This document shows positions 23,829 through 34,678 of a DNA stretch of 64,000 bases, piece by piece. A program made the position numbers and the translations under genes. The notes under the pieces were generated by a model. It saw only the letters and a list, made by a program, of their open reading frames with translations, was not told the DNA's origin and ran no database searches. The DNA is from Lathyrus oleraceus (Eukaryota; Streptophyta; Magnoliopsida; Fabales; Fabaceae): positions 440,411,816-440,475,815 of the forward strand of contig NC_066581.1 in NCBI RefSeq assembly GCF_024323335.1, written 5' to 3'. How positions within the stretch are numbered: the stretch's first letter is position 1; each line of letters begins with the position of its first letter.

Positions 23829-24710
23829 TCACGATCCGGCTTTGTTGAGCAACTTCCTCAAGGGCTTTGTTGTCTTCAAGAGGTTCTTGATGAACCTTCG
23901 ATAAAATCTGATACCACCCGTCTTCGGAACTACTTGCACAACACTCACCCATTCACCATCGGAGATAGAACAAATCATCCCGGCCTCCAATAGTTTGACA
24001 ACCTCCTTCTTTTTCAGCACTTGAATCAATTTGTCTTCCTCTTTTGTGGACAATGTATTACTAACGACCACCGGTTTAGTGCAGTCATCACCAAGGAACG
24101 AATACTTCAAATTTGGCTCTAGTTTTGGCTCTTCCACTTCCTTTGTCATATCCAAGCCTTCGTTTTTGGTCAAAACTTTGTAGACTCCGATAAGAGATTT
24201 CTCTGATGGATTAGAAAGATGAACCTGGTCTGCGATATCAACTAGTCCCTCTTTGGTGGCATCGATTCGGAAGGAGTCACACTTACCATTGAAATGCTTT
24301 TTGGCTTCAAAAAGATTGAAGGCTACCTCTTCATCTTGCACCCTCACTTTCATTAGTCCATCATCAATATCAATCATCATTCGGGCCGTTTTCATTAATG
24401 GTCTTCCAAGGATTATAGGAACATCACGATCCTCATCCATGTCTACTATCACAAAATCTACCGGAAACAAGAATTTGTCCACCTTCACTAACATGTCTTG
24501 AACAACTCCATATGGTGAAGTGGTAGACTTATCAGCTAGTTGTAAAGTCATCCTTGTAGATTTGATCTCAACATTTCCCAATCTTTTGACAATGGATAGG
24601 GGAATTAAATTGATGCTAGATCCCAAGTCAATCAAGCCATTACCCATGTAGGTGTCTCCAATAGTTACCGGTAAAACGACTCGGCCCGGATCGATTCTTT
24701 CCTTGGGAGA
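23829..24710 (-). pseudogene. Athila-type protease fused to a reverse transcriptase remnant
   Basis: From 24647 the frame reads GNGLIDLGSSINLIPLSIV, a retropepsin with the Asp-Leu-Gly-Ser active-site form usual in Athila, then the flap region and PIILGRPLMKTARMMID. Later, EEDKLIQVLKKKEVVKLLEA and DGEWVSVVQVVPKTGG (near 23950) match the start of Ty3 reverse transcriptase. The next residues, FYRRFIKNLLKTTKPL, normally lie after the catalytic palm. The palm with its Asp-Asp motif is therefore deleted, and the frame ends at 23829. A one-base shift near 24707 separates the frame from the upstream gag. Just downstream, CGCTTGTTGGGAGGCAACCC (about 23790-23771) is a sequence typical after Athila pol. 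Confidence 0.85.
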
Positions 24711-26002
24711 GTCTTTTGGATGATGGCACTACACCGTGCATCAAGCAATATGGTTTCGTCTTCCACATGTCTTCTTTTCTTTGTGAGAATATCCTTCATG
24801 AACTTTGCATACCGCGGCATTTGCTCTAATGCATCGGCAAATGGAATATTGATTTGAAGTTGTTTGAATATGTCCATAAACCGTGCATAGTGTCTAGCAT
24901 TATCCTTCTTTGATGGTGCGTGCGGATATGGTAAATGTTGAACTGGACTGACCTTCACTCCTTTCTCTCCTTTCTTTTTCTTCCTTGGTTCGATTTCCTT
25001 ATTCATTTCCGCTTCACACTGCTGCTCTTCCATCAATTGCTGGTTTTGTTGTTTTCGCGGCGCGAAGGGAGATCGCGGCGCGAACTGAGCAGTTTCTGCC
25101 ACTTTCTTCTTTCCATAAGCCACATACTCATTTTCCAGCACAGCATCCATATCATTCTCAACTGTAATTTCCTCACTTTTTTCACTTGTCAACTCTCTAC
25201 CTCTTCTAGTAAAGATTGCTTTACAATGCTCCTTTGGATTAGTTTGAGTATTAGCGGAGAAAGAAGATCCTGCAGTTTGTTCCGACAATTATTTTGCAAG
25301 CTGACCTACTTGATTCTCCAAATTCTTGATTGCTGCCTCGGTGCTCTTCTGATTTTCCATGGAGGTTTGCATGAATTGTTGGAGAGTGTCTTCTAGCGTT
25401 GAATTTCCTCCTTGCGATTGTTGTCCTTGAGAATTTGAGTGTTGATAAGGACTTTGCTGCTGAAAATTCTGGTTGTTGAACCTTGATGGTTGATAACCTT
25501 GATTGTTCCTTTGATAGCCTTGATTTTGATTGTTCACATAACTCACTTCTTCTAGTGGAGGGCAGAAACCAGTAGGATGATCTCCTTGACATAATTCGCA
25601 ACATGCTACTTGATGTCGAACTTGAGAACCTTGAATTTCCTTCATTTGTTGTGGAAGCTTGGCCATTTGTTGAGTAAGCAACTCCACTTGTTGAGAGAGT
25701 AGCTTATTTTGAGCAAGAATGGTGTCATTGGTATTTAACTCAAGAACTCCTGGTTTACGTTGTGAAGGACTACGGTCATGTTGACTTTGACGATCATTGA
25801 GTGTCATCCGGTCAATAATGACTTTAGCTTCTTCCGCATTCTTTGACATAAGAGAGCCACCCGCAGTAGCATCCAAAAGTGTTCTGTGAGTTGATTGGAG
25901 CCCATTTAGAAAAATATGGATTTGAGTGAGCTCATCAAAACCATGACCCTTGCATTTCCTCAACATTGATTTGAATCTTTCCCAAGCTTCATTTAGAGAC
26001 TC
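24665..26002 (-). pseudogene. Athila-type gag, middle and C-terminal part
   Basis: The minus frame begins at the chromovirus target site and reads NEAWERFKSMLRKCKGHGFD, the end of the capsid. It continues through a Gln/Asn-rich linker and one zinc knuckle, CELCQGDHPTGFC (about 25600), which would bind element RNA. A TAA at 25289-25291 interrupts the frame, which then continues to 24665. The later part contains FAPRSPFAPR near 25080, encoded by a variant of the element's GTTCGC hairpin repeat. It also holds the conserved block FMDIFKQLQINIPFADALEQM (about 24895-24835) that precedes Athila protease. The N-terminal part is at 34240-34546. Confidence 0.88.
25053..25086. repeat. Hairpin-repeat variant inside gag coding sequence
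   Basis: TTCGCGGCGCGAA and TCGCGGCGCGAAC lie 7 bases apart in gag. On the minus strand they encode two FAPR peptides. Confidence 0.75.
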
Positions 26003-27177
26003 GTTGCTGTAACACCCTTCTAAAATACCCCAATTATTTAATTAAAATAACAATATGTCGATCAGAGTAATATGCAATCAAGGGTGTCACACAGTTACTT
26101 CACACCATTCACCAATATAACGGTCATGCTCTTTTATTAATTCAAAACATAAGCATTTGCATAAAACGCAACGGATAGAAATCTCATCAATCATGTAAAA
26201 CATTACATGTAAAATGGTTCATAACCAACAATAAAACATTTAAAACAAGTTAAAACATCCCATCCCGATGTTACATCTATCAGAGCACGACCCACTAAGG
26301 AGACTACACTAGACTCCAAGCATTAGCTTCTACTCAACTCATTGCTCGTTTCCTGAAAAATAGTGTAAGGGTGAGTTCCTCAATCGATATAACAAGCATT
26401 ATAAAATATCATGTAATGCTAAGTAAATAACACATTTCATCACCCAAATCAGATTACACATTCAGCAACGGCAATATCAACTCAATCATACTCAACATCA
26501 ACACAACACACAACACACAACATACGTATAATACTGGAATACATCCACTCATATTATACGCCATACATCAATTATGCAATGAGACTCCATGCATGCGGTA
26601 CCGACTATTTGTGAACATATAGTTCACCTCACCGTCCAAATCCAGGCACGGCTACCAAGCCCACTAGTCCCACTCATTTGAGACCTAGTGACTCACTCAC
26701 TAATTCCTCACCATGGGAATTAGCTACCACCCCAAATGGCCCATGCTATGCACGCTAATCACCTAGCATGCAAACATCAACAACAGTCCAAAATGACTAA
26801 CTCACTAATTCCTCACCATGGGAATTAGCTACCACCATAAAGGCCACAATATGCAAGCTAATCATCTAGCAATGCAACATCAACAACAAAATCCATAATG
26901 GACCTATGCTCACACTCTAAGCCATACAACAGTCCATTCACAATTGCATACATAACATGTACATTCACAACATTATGCATACCATCAAACATCATCAACA
27001 CATGTATCAAAACATCATATCATGTCAAATAATTAACCACAGTATTAGCACACTCTACTAATACCTATACTGCTCAAAATAGCGGGAATTAATCCCTATT
27101 ATATCATACGCCACTATAGGCCAAACATCGATTATGTACACAACATTGAAATGTCAATTTTCTCACTTTTCAACAGT

Positions 27178-27356
27178 GTTAACCGGTTAACGCCCTGGGT
27201 TAACCGGTTAACGCAGCACAAACACACTTTCTGGCAAAACGCAACAGTGTTAACCGGTTAACGCCCTGGGTTAACCGGTTAACGCAGGCAAAACAGCACT
27301 AAATTCACAATTCGCAACAGTGTTAACCGGTTAACACCCTGGGTTAACCGGTTAAC
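27178..27356. repeat. Three tandem units holding six GTTAACCGGTTAAC palindromes (3' LTR)
   Basis: Each unit reads CAGTGTTAACCGGTTAAC-(G/A)CCCTGG-GTTAACCGGTTAAC-GCAG. The 14-base word is a perfect palindrome. Confidence 0.95.
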
Positions 27357-27801
27357 GCAGACAAAACAGCAGTTCCTGCGCTAACACAAAGCAGAATGCA
27401 GAATTCTCCGCATTTTCCGCCGTTGGAGGACTTCCGGACCTCCGATTCCAATTCCGTAAAAAGCTATACGTTAGGGAAGTTACAACACACTCAATTACAG
27501 GTTCAAATTTCAGTTTTTTTTTACACAACATATCCATCACAATTTTCAGCATTCAACAATCCCAATTAGGGTCAATTCAACGGTTTATCACTACCCATTA
27601 CATGTTAACCCATAATACCCATCAAACGACGATAAACCCCCCTTACCTGAGTTAATCCGGCAACTTTGAGCTTCAAGCTTTTCCGTTCTCCAACCCTTGC
27701 TCTCTAGCTCTTCCTCTTGCCCTTTCTCCACTTTCTCAATCGCTTCTCTGTTTCACGTGAAAACTTTCTTTTCCAAATGAGACTCTTTCCCTTATTTCCA
27801 A

Positions 27802-27809
27802 CTTATATA
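27802..27809 (-). promoter_or_regulatory. TATA box, chromovirus 3' LTR
   Basis: Minus strand TATATAAG, about 150 bp from the LTR start in element orientation. Confidence 0.55.
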
Positions 27810-27959
27810 TTTTCCATTAATTATTATTATCCCAATAATAATAATAATAATTCAATAATTCCAAAATAATAATAATAATAATCCAATTATCTAATTAAAT
27901 TAATAAATATATTATTAACTTAATTTAAATAATTATCATATTATTATCGGGGTGTTACA

Positions 27960-27972
27960 ACTCTCCCCCACT
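27960..27972 (-). promoter_or_regulatory. Polypurine tract of the chromovirus
   Basis: Minus strand AGTGGGGGAGAGT lies directly against the 3' LTR. Confidence 0.85.
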
Positions 27973-28001
27973 AAAAGAGTTTTCGTCCTCGAAAACATAC
28001 C

Positions 28002-31000
28002 TCAAGCGAATAACTCCGGATAAGACTCCTTCATCTGACTCTCCAGTTCCCAAGTCACATTGCCACCTGTTGGTCCTCCCCAAGCTACCTTCACCAAGGC
28101 AATCTCTTTACCTCGCAACTGCTTCAACTCTCGATCCTCGATCCTCATAGGCGATGTTTCAACAGTCAGGTTATCTCTCACCTGTACATCATCTACTTGG
28201 ACTACATGCGACGGATCATGAATGTACCTCCTCAACTGAGACACATGAAAAACCTCATGCAAATTCGCAAGCGACGGCGGTAAAGCGATACGATAGGCTA
28301 CCTCCCCTATCCTCTCCAAAATCTGATAAGGACCAATAAATCGAGGTGTCAACTTCTTCGACTTCAAAGCTCGACCAACCCCAGTTATCGGAGTAACACG
28401 AAGAAACACATGATCTCCCTCTTGAAACTCAAGTGACTTCCTCCTCTTGTCGTGATAACTCTTCTGACGACTCTGAGCAATTCTCATCTTCTCCTGAATC
28501 ATCTTAATCTTTTCCGTAGTTTGTTGAACAATCTCCGGTCCAACCACAGCACTCTCACCGGACTCATACCAACATAAAGGTGTCCGACATCTCCTACCAT
28601 ACAAAGCTTCAAACGGTGCCATACCAATGCTCGAATGAAAACTATTGTTGTAGGTAAACTCAATCAAAGGTAAATAACAATCCCAAGCACCTCCCTTTTC
28701 CAAAACACAAGCCCTCAAAAGATCCTCCAGTGACTGAATCGTCCTCTCAGTCTGACCATCAGTCTGCGGATGATATGCAAAACTCAATCTCAGCTTAGTT
28801 CCCAAAGCCCTCTGCAAACCTTCCCAGAACTTCGATGTAAATCTAGGATCTCTGTCTGAAACAATACTCAATAGCCCAGACGGCTTCTGATGCTCAATCT
28901 TTGACTTCTGACAAGTCAAACAAGAATAAACAAAACTCGCAATTTCTCTTTTCATTCCCGGCCCCCAAAATAACTTTTTCAAATCATGATACATCTTCGT
29001 AGCTCCAGGATGAATACTCAGGCCACTACGATGTCCTTCCTCAAGAATACTCTTCTTAAGTTCGGTAACATTCGGAATACACACCCGATTACCAAATTTC
29101 AAAACACCATTCTCATCAACTCTGAATTCACCACCTTGACCTTGATTCACTAGAGTCAACTTATCAACCAAAAGCACATCGGATTTCTGACCCTCTCTAA
29201 TCTCATCCAGAATACCACTCGTTAACTTCAACATTCCCAATTTAACACTATTGTGAGTACTCTCACACACCAAACTCAAGTCTCTAAACTGCTCAATTAA
29301 ATCCAATTCCTTAACCATTAACATAGACATATGCAATGATTTCCGACTCAATGCATCAGCCACTACGTTTGCTTTACCCGGATGGTAATTCAAACCAAAG
29401 TCATAATCCTTCAGAAACTCTAACCATCTCCTCTGTCTCATATTCAGCTCTTTCTGATCAAACAAATACTTTAAACTTTTATGGTCACTAAAAACCTCAA
29501 ATCTTGACCCGTACAAGTAATGCCTCCATAACTTCAGAACAAACACCACAGCTGCCAACTCTAAATCGTGTGTCGGATAGTTCCTCTCATGAACCTTCAG
29601 TTGTCTCGAAGCATAAGCTACAACCTGCTTATTCTGCATCAACACACCACCCAAACCCAACAATGAAGCATCACAGTAAACCTCAAATGGTTCTGACGGC
29701 CTTGGTAATATCAGAATAGGAGCAGTAGTTAACCTTCTCTTTAACTCTTGGAAACCTTCTTCACATTTTGAGTCCCAAACAAACGCTTGCCCCTTTCTAG
29801 TCAACATCGTCAACGGTAACGCCAACTTAGAAAATCCCTCAATGAATTTCCTATAATAACCTGCCAAACCAAGGAAACTTCGAATCTCAGCAACAGACTT
29901 AGGAGCTTCCCACTTAGATACCGCTTCTATCTTAGAAGGATCAACAGCAACACCACCTCTTGAAATCACATGACCAAGAAAACTAACTTCTTCTAACCAA
30001 AATTCACACTTAGAGAGTTTAGCAAATAACTTCTTTTCTCGTAGAACTCCTAAAACCACTCTCAAATGTTCAGCATGCTCTTCTTCAGATTTCGAATACA
30101 CCAAAATATCGTCAATAAATACCACAACAAACTTGTCTAGGTACGGATGGAAAATCCTATTCATATACTCCATAAATACTCCAGGCGCATTAGTCACACC
30201 AAAAGGCATTACAAAATACTCATAGTGTCCATACCTTGTTCTGAAAGCAGTCTTCTGAATATCCTCAGTTTTCACACGTATCTGATGATACCCCGATCTC
30301 AAATCTATTTTGCTGAACACACTCGCACCAACCAACTGATCCATCAAATCATCAATCCTCGGCAAAGGATACCGATTCTTGATCGTCACTTTATTCAGTT
30401 GCCTGTAGTCCACACACAACCTCATAGTACCTTCTTTCTTCTTAACCAATAACACTGGTGCACCCCACGGTGACACACTCGGACGAATAAATTTCTTATC
30501 CAACAGATCTTCCAGCTGACTCTTCAATTCAGTTAACTCAACAGCAGACATACGGTACGGAGCCATCGATATCGGCCTAGTACCAGGTACCAAATCAATC
30601 GAGAACTCAACTTCACGCTCTGGCGGTAATTCATTCACTTCTTCAGGAAACACATCAGGAAAATCACACACCACGGCTAGATCGCAAATCACCAGTTTAT
30701 CTTTAGCCTCCAAAGTCGCTAACAGCATAAACAACTCTGCCCCATCTGCTACTGCCTCATTCACCTGCCTTGCTGATAGAAACAAACTCTTTCCTTCCTC
30801 AATCTCAGGAAAGATCACAGTCTTATCAAAACAGTTGATATAAACTCGGTTAAACACCAACCAGTTCATACCCAGGATAACATCAATCTGCACTAGTGGA
30901 AGACACACAAGGTCCATCCCAAAGTCTCTACCAAAAATACTCAAAGGACAATTCAAACAAACTGAAGTAGTAGTCACTGAACCCTTCGCAGGAGTATCAA

Positions 31001-32156
31001 TCACCATACTTCCATGCATCTCAGATATCTCTAATTTAAGTTTCACAGCACAATCCAAAGATATAAAGGAATGAGTCGCACCGGTGTCAATAATAGCTAC
31101 AAGAGGAAAGCCATTAATATAACACGTACCTCGGATCAAACGATCATCTGCAGAAGTCTCAGAACCCGATAAAGCAAAGACCTTGCCTCCCGACTGGTTC
31201 TCTCTCTTCGGCTTAGGACACTGTGGACTGATATGACCCACCTCTCCACAGTTGAAACAAGTCACAGTCTTCAACCGGCACTCTGCAGCCAAGTGACCAC
31301 CTTTTCCACACTTGAAACACTTCTTCTCAATACTGGTACACTCATGGATACGATGTCCAGCCTGACCACACCTGTAACACTTAGCAGGAGCACTGGAGTC
31401 TCCCCCACTAGGCCTCTTCATTCCACTCTGCCTCTGGAAACCTTTGCCAGCTGCATACGGTTTTCCACGATCATTCTGATTCTTGCATTTCCTATCAACC
31501 CTCTGCTGATAGCTCTCCGCTCTGGCCTTGGTATCCTGTTCGAAAATCCTGCAAGAGTCAACCAAGTCAGAGAACACTCTGATCCGCTGATACCCAATAG
31601 CCTGCTTGATCTCGGGACGTAACCCGTTCTCAAACTTCACACATTTCGAAAATTCCCCAGTAGCCTCATCATAGGGAGTGTAATATTTCGACAGCTCTGT
31701 GAACTTAGCAGCATACTCAGTAACAGACCTGTTACCCTGCTTCAATTCTAAGAACTCTATCTCTTTCTTTCCTCTGACATCTTCTGGAAAGTACTTCCTC
31801 AGGAATCTCTCTCTGAACACAGCCCAAGTGATCTCAGCATCCCCAGCAGCTTCCAACTCAGAGCGGGTAGCAACCCACCAATCATCTGCTTCCTCTGACA
31901 GCATATGCGTACCGAACCTGACCTTCTGGTTATCGTCACACTCAGTCACTCGGGAGATCCTCTCGATTTCCTTCAACCACTTCTGAGCACCATCTGGATC
32001 GTATGCTCCCTTGAACATTGGAGGATTGTTCTTCTGGAACTCACTCAGTTGACGAGCAGCTCCCATTCCCACAACATTCGGATTCCCTCCAAGTACTCCA
32101 GCTAGCATACCCAGAGCCTCAGCAATCGCAGCATCGTCTCTACCTCTTCCAGCCAT
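28002..32156 (-). CDS. Chromovirus gag-pol polyprotein with an internal integrase deletion
   Basis: This single 1384-codon frame encodes all structural and replication parts. Gag capsid lies at about residues 40-230. Three CX2CX4HX4C zinc knuckles follow at 257-313 ([14 protein letters not shown] and two more). Retropepsin is near 355 ([13 protein letters not shown]). Reverse transcriptase spans about 530-700, with the catalytic [11 protein letters not shown] at 677-687. RNase H is at 825-945 ([21 protein letters not shown]). Integrase starts with its zinc domain at 1035-1085 (CLTCQKSK), and the C-terminal chromodomain-like segment spans about 1335-1384. At about residue 1096 the protein passes straight from the zinc domain to the second catalytic Asp block ([11 protein letters not shown]). 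The first catalytic Asp block, about 70 residues, is absent with the frame kept. The ATG at 32156 follows the primer site by about 110 bases. Confidence 0.95.
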   Translation of the reverse strand: MAGRGRDDAAIAEALGMLAGVLGGNPNVVGMGAARQLSEFQKNNPPMFKGAYDPDGAQKWLKEIERISRVTECDDNQKVRFGTHMLSEEADDWWVATRSELEAAGDAEITWAVFRERFLRKYFPEDVRGKKEIEFLELKQGNRSVTEYAAKFTELSKYYTPYDEATGEFSKCVKFENGLRPEIKQAIGYQRIRVFSDLVDSCRIFEQDTKARAESYQQRVDRKCKNQNDRGKPYAAGKGFQRQSGMKRPSGGDSSAPAKCYRCGQAGHRIHECTSIEKKCFKCGKGGHLAAECRLKTVTCFNCGEVGHISPQCPKPKRENQSGGKVFALSGSETSADDRLIRGTCYINGFPLVAIIDTGATHSFISLDCAVKLKLEISEMHGSMVIDTPAKGSVTTTSVCLNCPLSIFGRDFGMDLVCLPLVQIDVILGMNWLVFNRVYINCFDKTVIFPEIEEGKSLFLSARQVNEAVADGAELFMLLATLEAKDKLVICDLAVVCDFPDVFPEEVNELPPEREVEFSIDLVPGTRPISMAPYRMSAVELTELKSQLEDLLDKKFIRPSVSPWGAPVLLVKKKEGTMRLCVDYRQLNKVTIKNRYPLPRIDDLMDQLVGASVFSKIDLRSGYHQIRVKTEDIQKTAFRTRYGHYEYFVMPFGVTNAPGVFMEYMNRIFHPYLDKFVVVFIDDILVYSKSEEEHAEHLRVVLGVLREKKLFAKLSKCEFWLEEVSFLGHVISRGGVAVDPSKIEAVSKWEAPKSVAEIRSFLGLAGYYRKFIEGFSKLALPLTMLTRKGQAFVWDSKCEEGFQELKRRLTTAPILILPRPSEPFEVYCDASLLGLGGVLMQNKQVVAYASRQLKVHERNYPTHDLELAAVVFVLKLWRHYLYGSRFEVFSDHKSLKYLFDQKELNMRQRRWLEFLKDYDFGLNYHPGKANVVADALSRKSLHMSMLMVKELDLIEQFRDLSLVCESTHNSVKLGMLKLTSGILDEIREGQKSDVLLVDKLTLVNQGQGGEFRVDENGVLKFGNRVCIPNVTELKKSILEEGHRSGLSIHPGATKMYHDLKKLFWGPGMKREIASFVYSCLTCQKSKIEHQKPSGLLSIVSDRDPRFTSKFWEGLQRALGTKLRLSFAYHPQTDGQTERTIQSLEDLLRACVLEKGGAWDCYLPLIEFTYNNSFHSSIGMAPFEALYGRRCRTPLCWYESGESAVVGPEIVQQTTEKIKMIQEKMRIAQSRQKSYHDKRRKSLEFQEGDHVFLRVTPITGVGRALKSKKLTPRFIGPYQILERIGEVAYRIALPPSLANLHEVFHVSQLRRYIHDPSHVVQVDDVQVRDNLTVETSPMRIEDRELKQLRGKEIALVKVAWGGPTGGNVTWELESQMKESYPELFA

Positions 32157-32265
32157 CTCTATTCTGAGAACCCAACAAGATAAAACAATAAGTACTGATA
32201 GGGTTACACAACACCTATCACGTACAGGGGAAACAGAATAATTACGACTCGACTCGACCGACTAT

Positions 32266-32277
32266 GCTCTGATACCA
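32266..32277 (-). promoter_or_regulatory. Primer-binding site, initiator tRNA-Met type
   Basis: Minus strand TGGTATCAGAGC, four bases from the 5' LTR. Confidence 0.9.
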
Positions 32278-32281
32278 CTAA

Positions 32282-34234
32282 TGTAACACCCTTCTAAAAT
32301 ACCCCAATTATTTAATTAAAATAACAATATGTCGATCAGAGTAATATGCAATCAAGGGTGTCACACAGTTACTTCACACCATTCACCAATATAACGGTCA
32401 TGCTCTTTTATTAATTCAAAACATAAGCATTTGCATAAAACGCAGCGGATAGAAATCTCATCAATCATGTAAAACATTACATGTAAAATGGTTCATAACC
32501 AACAATAAAACATTTAAAACAAGTTAAAACATCCCATCCCGATGTTACATCTATCAGAGCACGACCCACTAAGGAGACTACACTAGACTCCAAGCATTAG
32601 CTTCTACTCAACTCATTGCTCGTTACCTGAAAAATAGTGTAAGGGTGAGTTCCTCAATCGATATAACAAGCATTATAAAATATCATGTAATGCTAAGTAA
32701 ATAACACATTTCATCACCCAAATCAGATTACACATTCAGCAACGGCAATATCAACTCAATCATACTCAACATCAACACAACACACAACACACAACATACG
32801 TATAATACTGGAATACATCCACTCATATTATACGCCATACATCAATTATGCAATGAGACTCCATGCATGCGGTACCGACTATTTGTGAACATATAGTTCA
32901 CCTCACCGTCCAAATCCAGGCACGGCTACCAAGCCCACTAGTCCCACTCATTTGAGACCTAGTGACTCACTCACTAATTCCTCACCATGGGAATTAGCTA
33001 CCACCCCAAATGGGCCATGCTATGCACGCTAATCACCTAGCATGCAAACATCAACAACAGTCCAAAATGACTAACTCACTAATTCCTCACCATGGGAATT
33101 AGCTACCACCATAAAGGCCACAATATGCAAGCTAATCATCTAGCAATGCAACATCAACAACAAAATCCACAATGGACCTATGCTCACACTCTAAGCCATA
33201 CAACAGTCCATTCACAATTGCATACATAACATGTACATTCACAACATTATGCATACCATCAAACATCATCAACACATGTATCAAAACATCATATCATGTC
33301 AAATAATTAACCACAGTATTCGCACACTCTACTAATACCTATACTGCTCAAAATAGCGGGAATTAATCCCTATTACATCATACGCCACTATAGGCCAAAC
33401 ATCGATTATGTACACAACATTGAAATGTCAATTTTCTCACTTTTCAACAGTGTTAACCGGTTAACGCCCTGGGTTAACCGGTTAACGCAGCACAAACACA
33501 CTTTCTGGCAAAACGCAACAGTGTTAACCGGTTAACGCCCTGGGTTAACCGGTTAACGCAGGCAAAACAGCACTAAATTCACAATTCGCAACAGTGTTAA
33601 CCGGTTAACACCCTGGGTTAACCGGTTAACGCAGACAAAACAGCAGTTCCTGCGCTAACACAAAGCAGAATGCAGAATTCTCCGCATTTTCCGCCGTTGG
33701 AGGACTTCCGGACCTCCGATTCCAATTCCGTAAAAAGCTATACGTTAGGGAAGTTACAACACACTCAATTACAGGTTCAAATTTCAGTTTTTTTTTACAC
33801 AACATATCCATCACAATTTTCAGCATTCAACAATCCCAATTAGGGTCAATTCAACGGTTTATCACTACCCATTACATGCTAACCCATAATACCCATCAAA
33901 CGACGATAAACCCCCCTTACCTGAGTTAATCCGGCAACTTTGAGCTTCAAGCTTTTCCGTTCTCCAACCCTTGCTCTCTAGCTCTTCCTCTTGCCCTTTC
34001 TCCACTTTCTCAATCGCTTCTCTGTTTCACGTGAAAACTTTCTTTTCCAAATGAGACTCTTTCCCTTATTTCCAACTTATATATTTTCCATTAATTATTA
34101 TTATCCCAATAATAATAATAATAATTCAATAATTCCAAAAATAATAATAATAATAATCCAATTATCTAATTAAATTAATAAATATATTATTAACTTAATT
34201 TAAATAATTATCATATTATTATCGGGGTGTTACA
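32282..34234 (-). repeat. 5' LTR of the chromovirus
   Basis: 1953 bp, almost identical to 26008-27959. It contains the same six palindromes (33452-33630) and TATATAAG (34076-34083) about 150 bp from its start. Confidence 0.95.
33452..33630. repeat. Three tandem units holding six GTTAACCGGTTAAC palindromes (5' LTR)
   Basis: Identical in layout to 27178-27356, including the single GTTAACACCC variant spacer in the third unit. Confidence 0.95.
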
Positions 34235-34239
34235 GTTGC

Positions 34240-34546
34240 CTCCTTGAGTGAATACCGCAATAGCCGTTTTGGCTTCCATGAATCGGGATTGAGGGAAATA
34301 TCTTTCTAAGAACTTTTCTTCTAACAAATTCCAATCCGTCATCACTCTTGCTGCTTGATCAAGGTACCACTCTTTTGCCTTTCCCACTAAGGAGTGTGGG
34401 AACATCCTCTTGAATAATGTTTCTTCTCTCCGGTTCCTCTCTTCGGCTAGTTTCCTTCTTCTTCGTGTTTTGCTATTGAGCTTCCGAAGTGTTCTTTCAA
34501 TTTCAGGATCGAATTGAAGTTGCTCCTCGGTTGCTTTTCCTCGCAT
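34240..34546 (-). pseudogene. Athila-type gag, N-terminal part
   Basis: ATG at 34546 opens a basic N-terminus (KTRRRRKLAEERNRR), then LFKRMFPHSLVGKAKEWYLD and LEEKFLERYFPQSRFMEAKT, the capsid core of Athila gag. The frame continues after the chromovirus at 26002. The region before the capsid motif is shorter than I would expect for Athila gag, so an internal deletion is possible. The ATG lies about 110 bases after the primer site. Confidence 0.82.
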
Positions 34547-34657
34547 GCACTAGAATCTAAAAAACTAACAAACCAAGTGAAACAAAAGAGGGATAACAAT
34601 AAAAGTAACAAAACTTAAAACAATGAATTATTGCAATGCTTGTAATATCGACACCAA

Positions 34658-34675
34658 TCCCCGGCAACGGCGCCA
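34658..34675 (-). promoter_or_regulatory. Primer-binding site, tRNA-Asp type
   Basis: Minus strand TGGCGCCGTTGCCGGGGA, three bases from the 5' LTR. It is complementary to the 3' end of plant tRNA-Asp, which is usual for Athila. Confidence 0.9.
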
Positions 34676-34678
34676 ATT

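Larger units (their letters stand above)
26008..27959 (-). repeat. 3' LTR of the chromovirus
   Basis: 1952 bp with TGT...ACA ends. It holds six GTTAACCGGTTAAC palindromes (27178-27356), a short duplicated segment with CACTAATTCCTCACCATGGG (26698 and 26803), and AAT-rich runs near 27830-27880. Confidence 0.95.
26008..34234 (-). mobile_element. Tekay-type chromovirus (Ty3), near-complete and young
   Basis: LTRs of 1952 and 1953 bp start TGTAACACCC and end GGGGTGTTACA. I count seven substitutions and one 1-bp indel between them (about 0.36 percent). At 0.65-1.3e-8 substitutions per site per year this suggests an insertion 0.14-0.28 million years ago. On the minus strand the order is 5' LTR, initiator-Met primer site, one uninterrupted gag-pol frame, polypurine tract and 3' LTR. 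A C-terminal chromodomain-like segment and the domain order place it with chromoviruses, probably Tekay. Integrase lacks part of its core, so the copy should not integrate on its own. Confidence 0.93.
26003..34239. other. 5-bp target-site duplication GTTGC around the chromovirus
   Basis: GTTGC stands at 26003-26007 and 34235-34239, directly outside the two LTRs. Removing the insertion and one GTTGC restores the gag frame of the Athila-like element across the site. Confidence 0.92.

Noticed and set aside
27352..27552. 66-codon frame present identically at 33626-33826
   Set aside because: It lies in both chromovirus LTRs and is identical only because the LTRs are; no domain.
30147..30452. Open frames antisense to the chromovirus polyprotein (also 31233-31622 and others)
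   Set aside because: Shadows of the coding strand with no recognisable motif.
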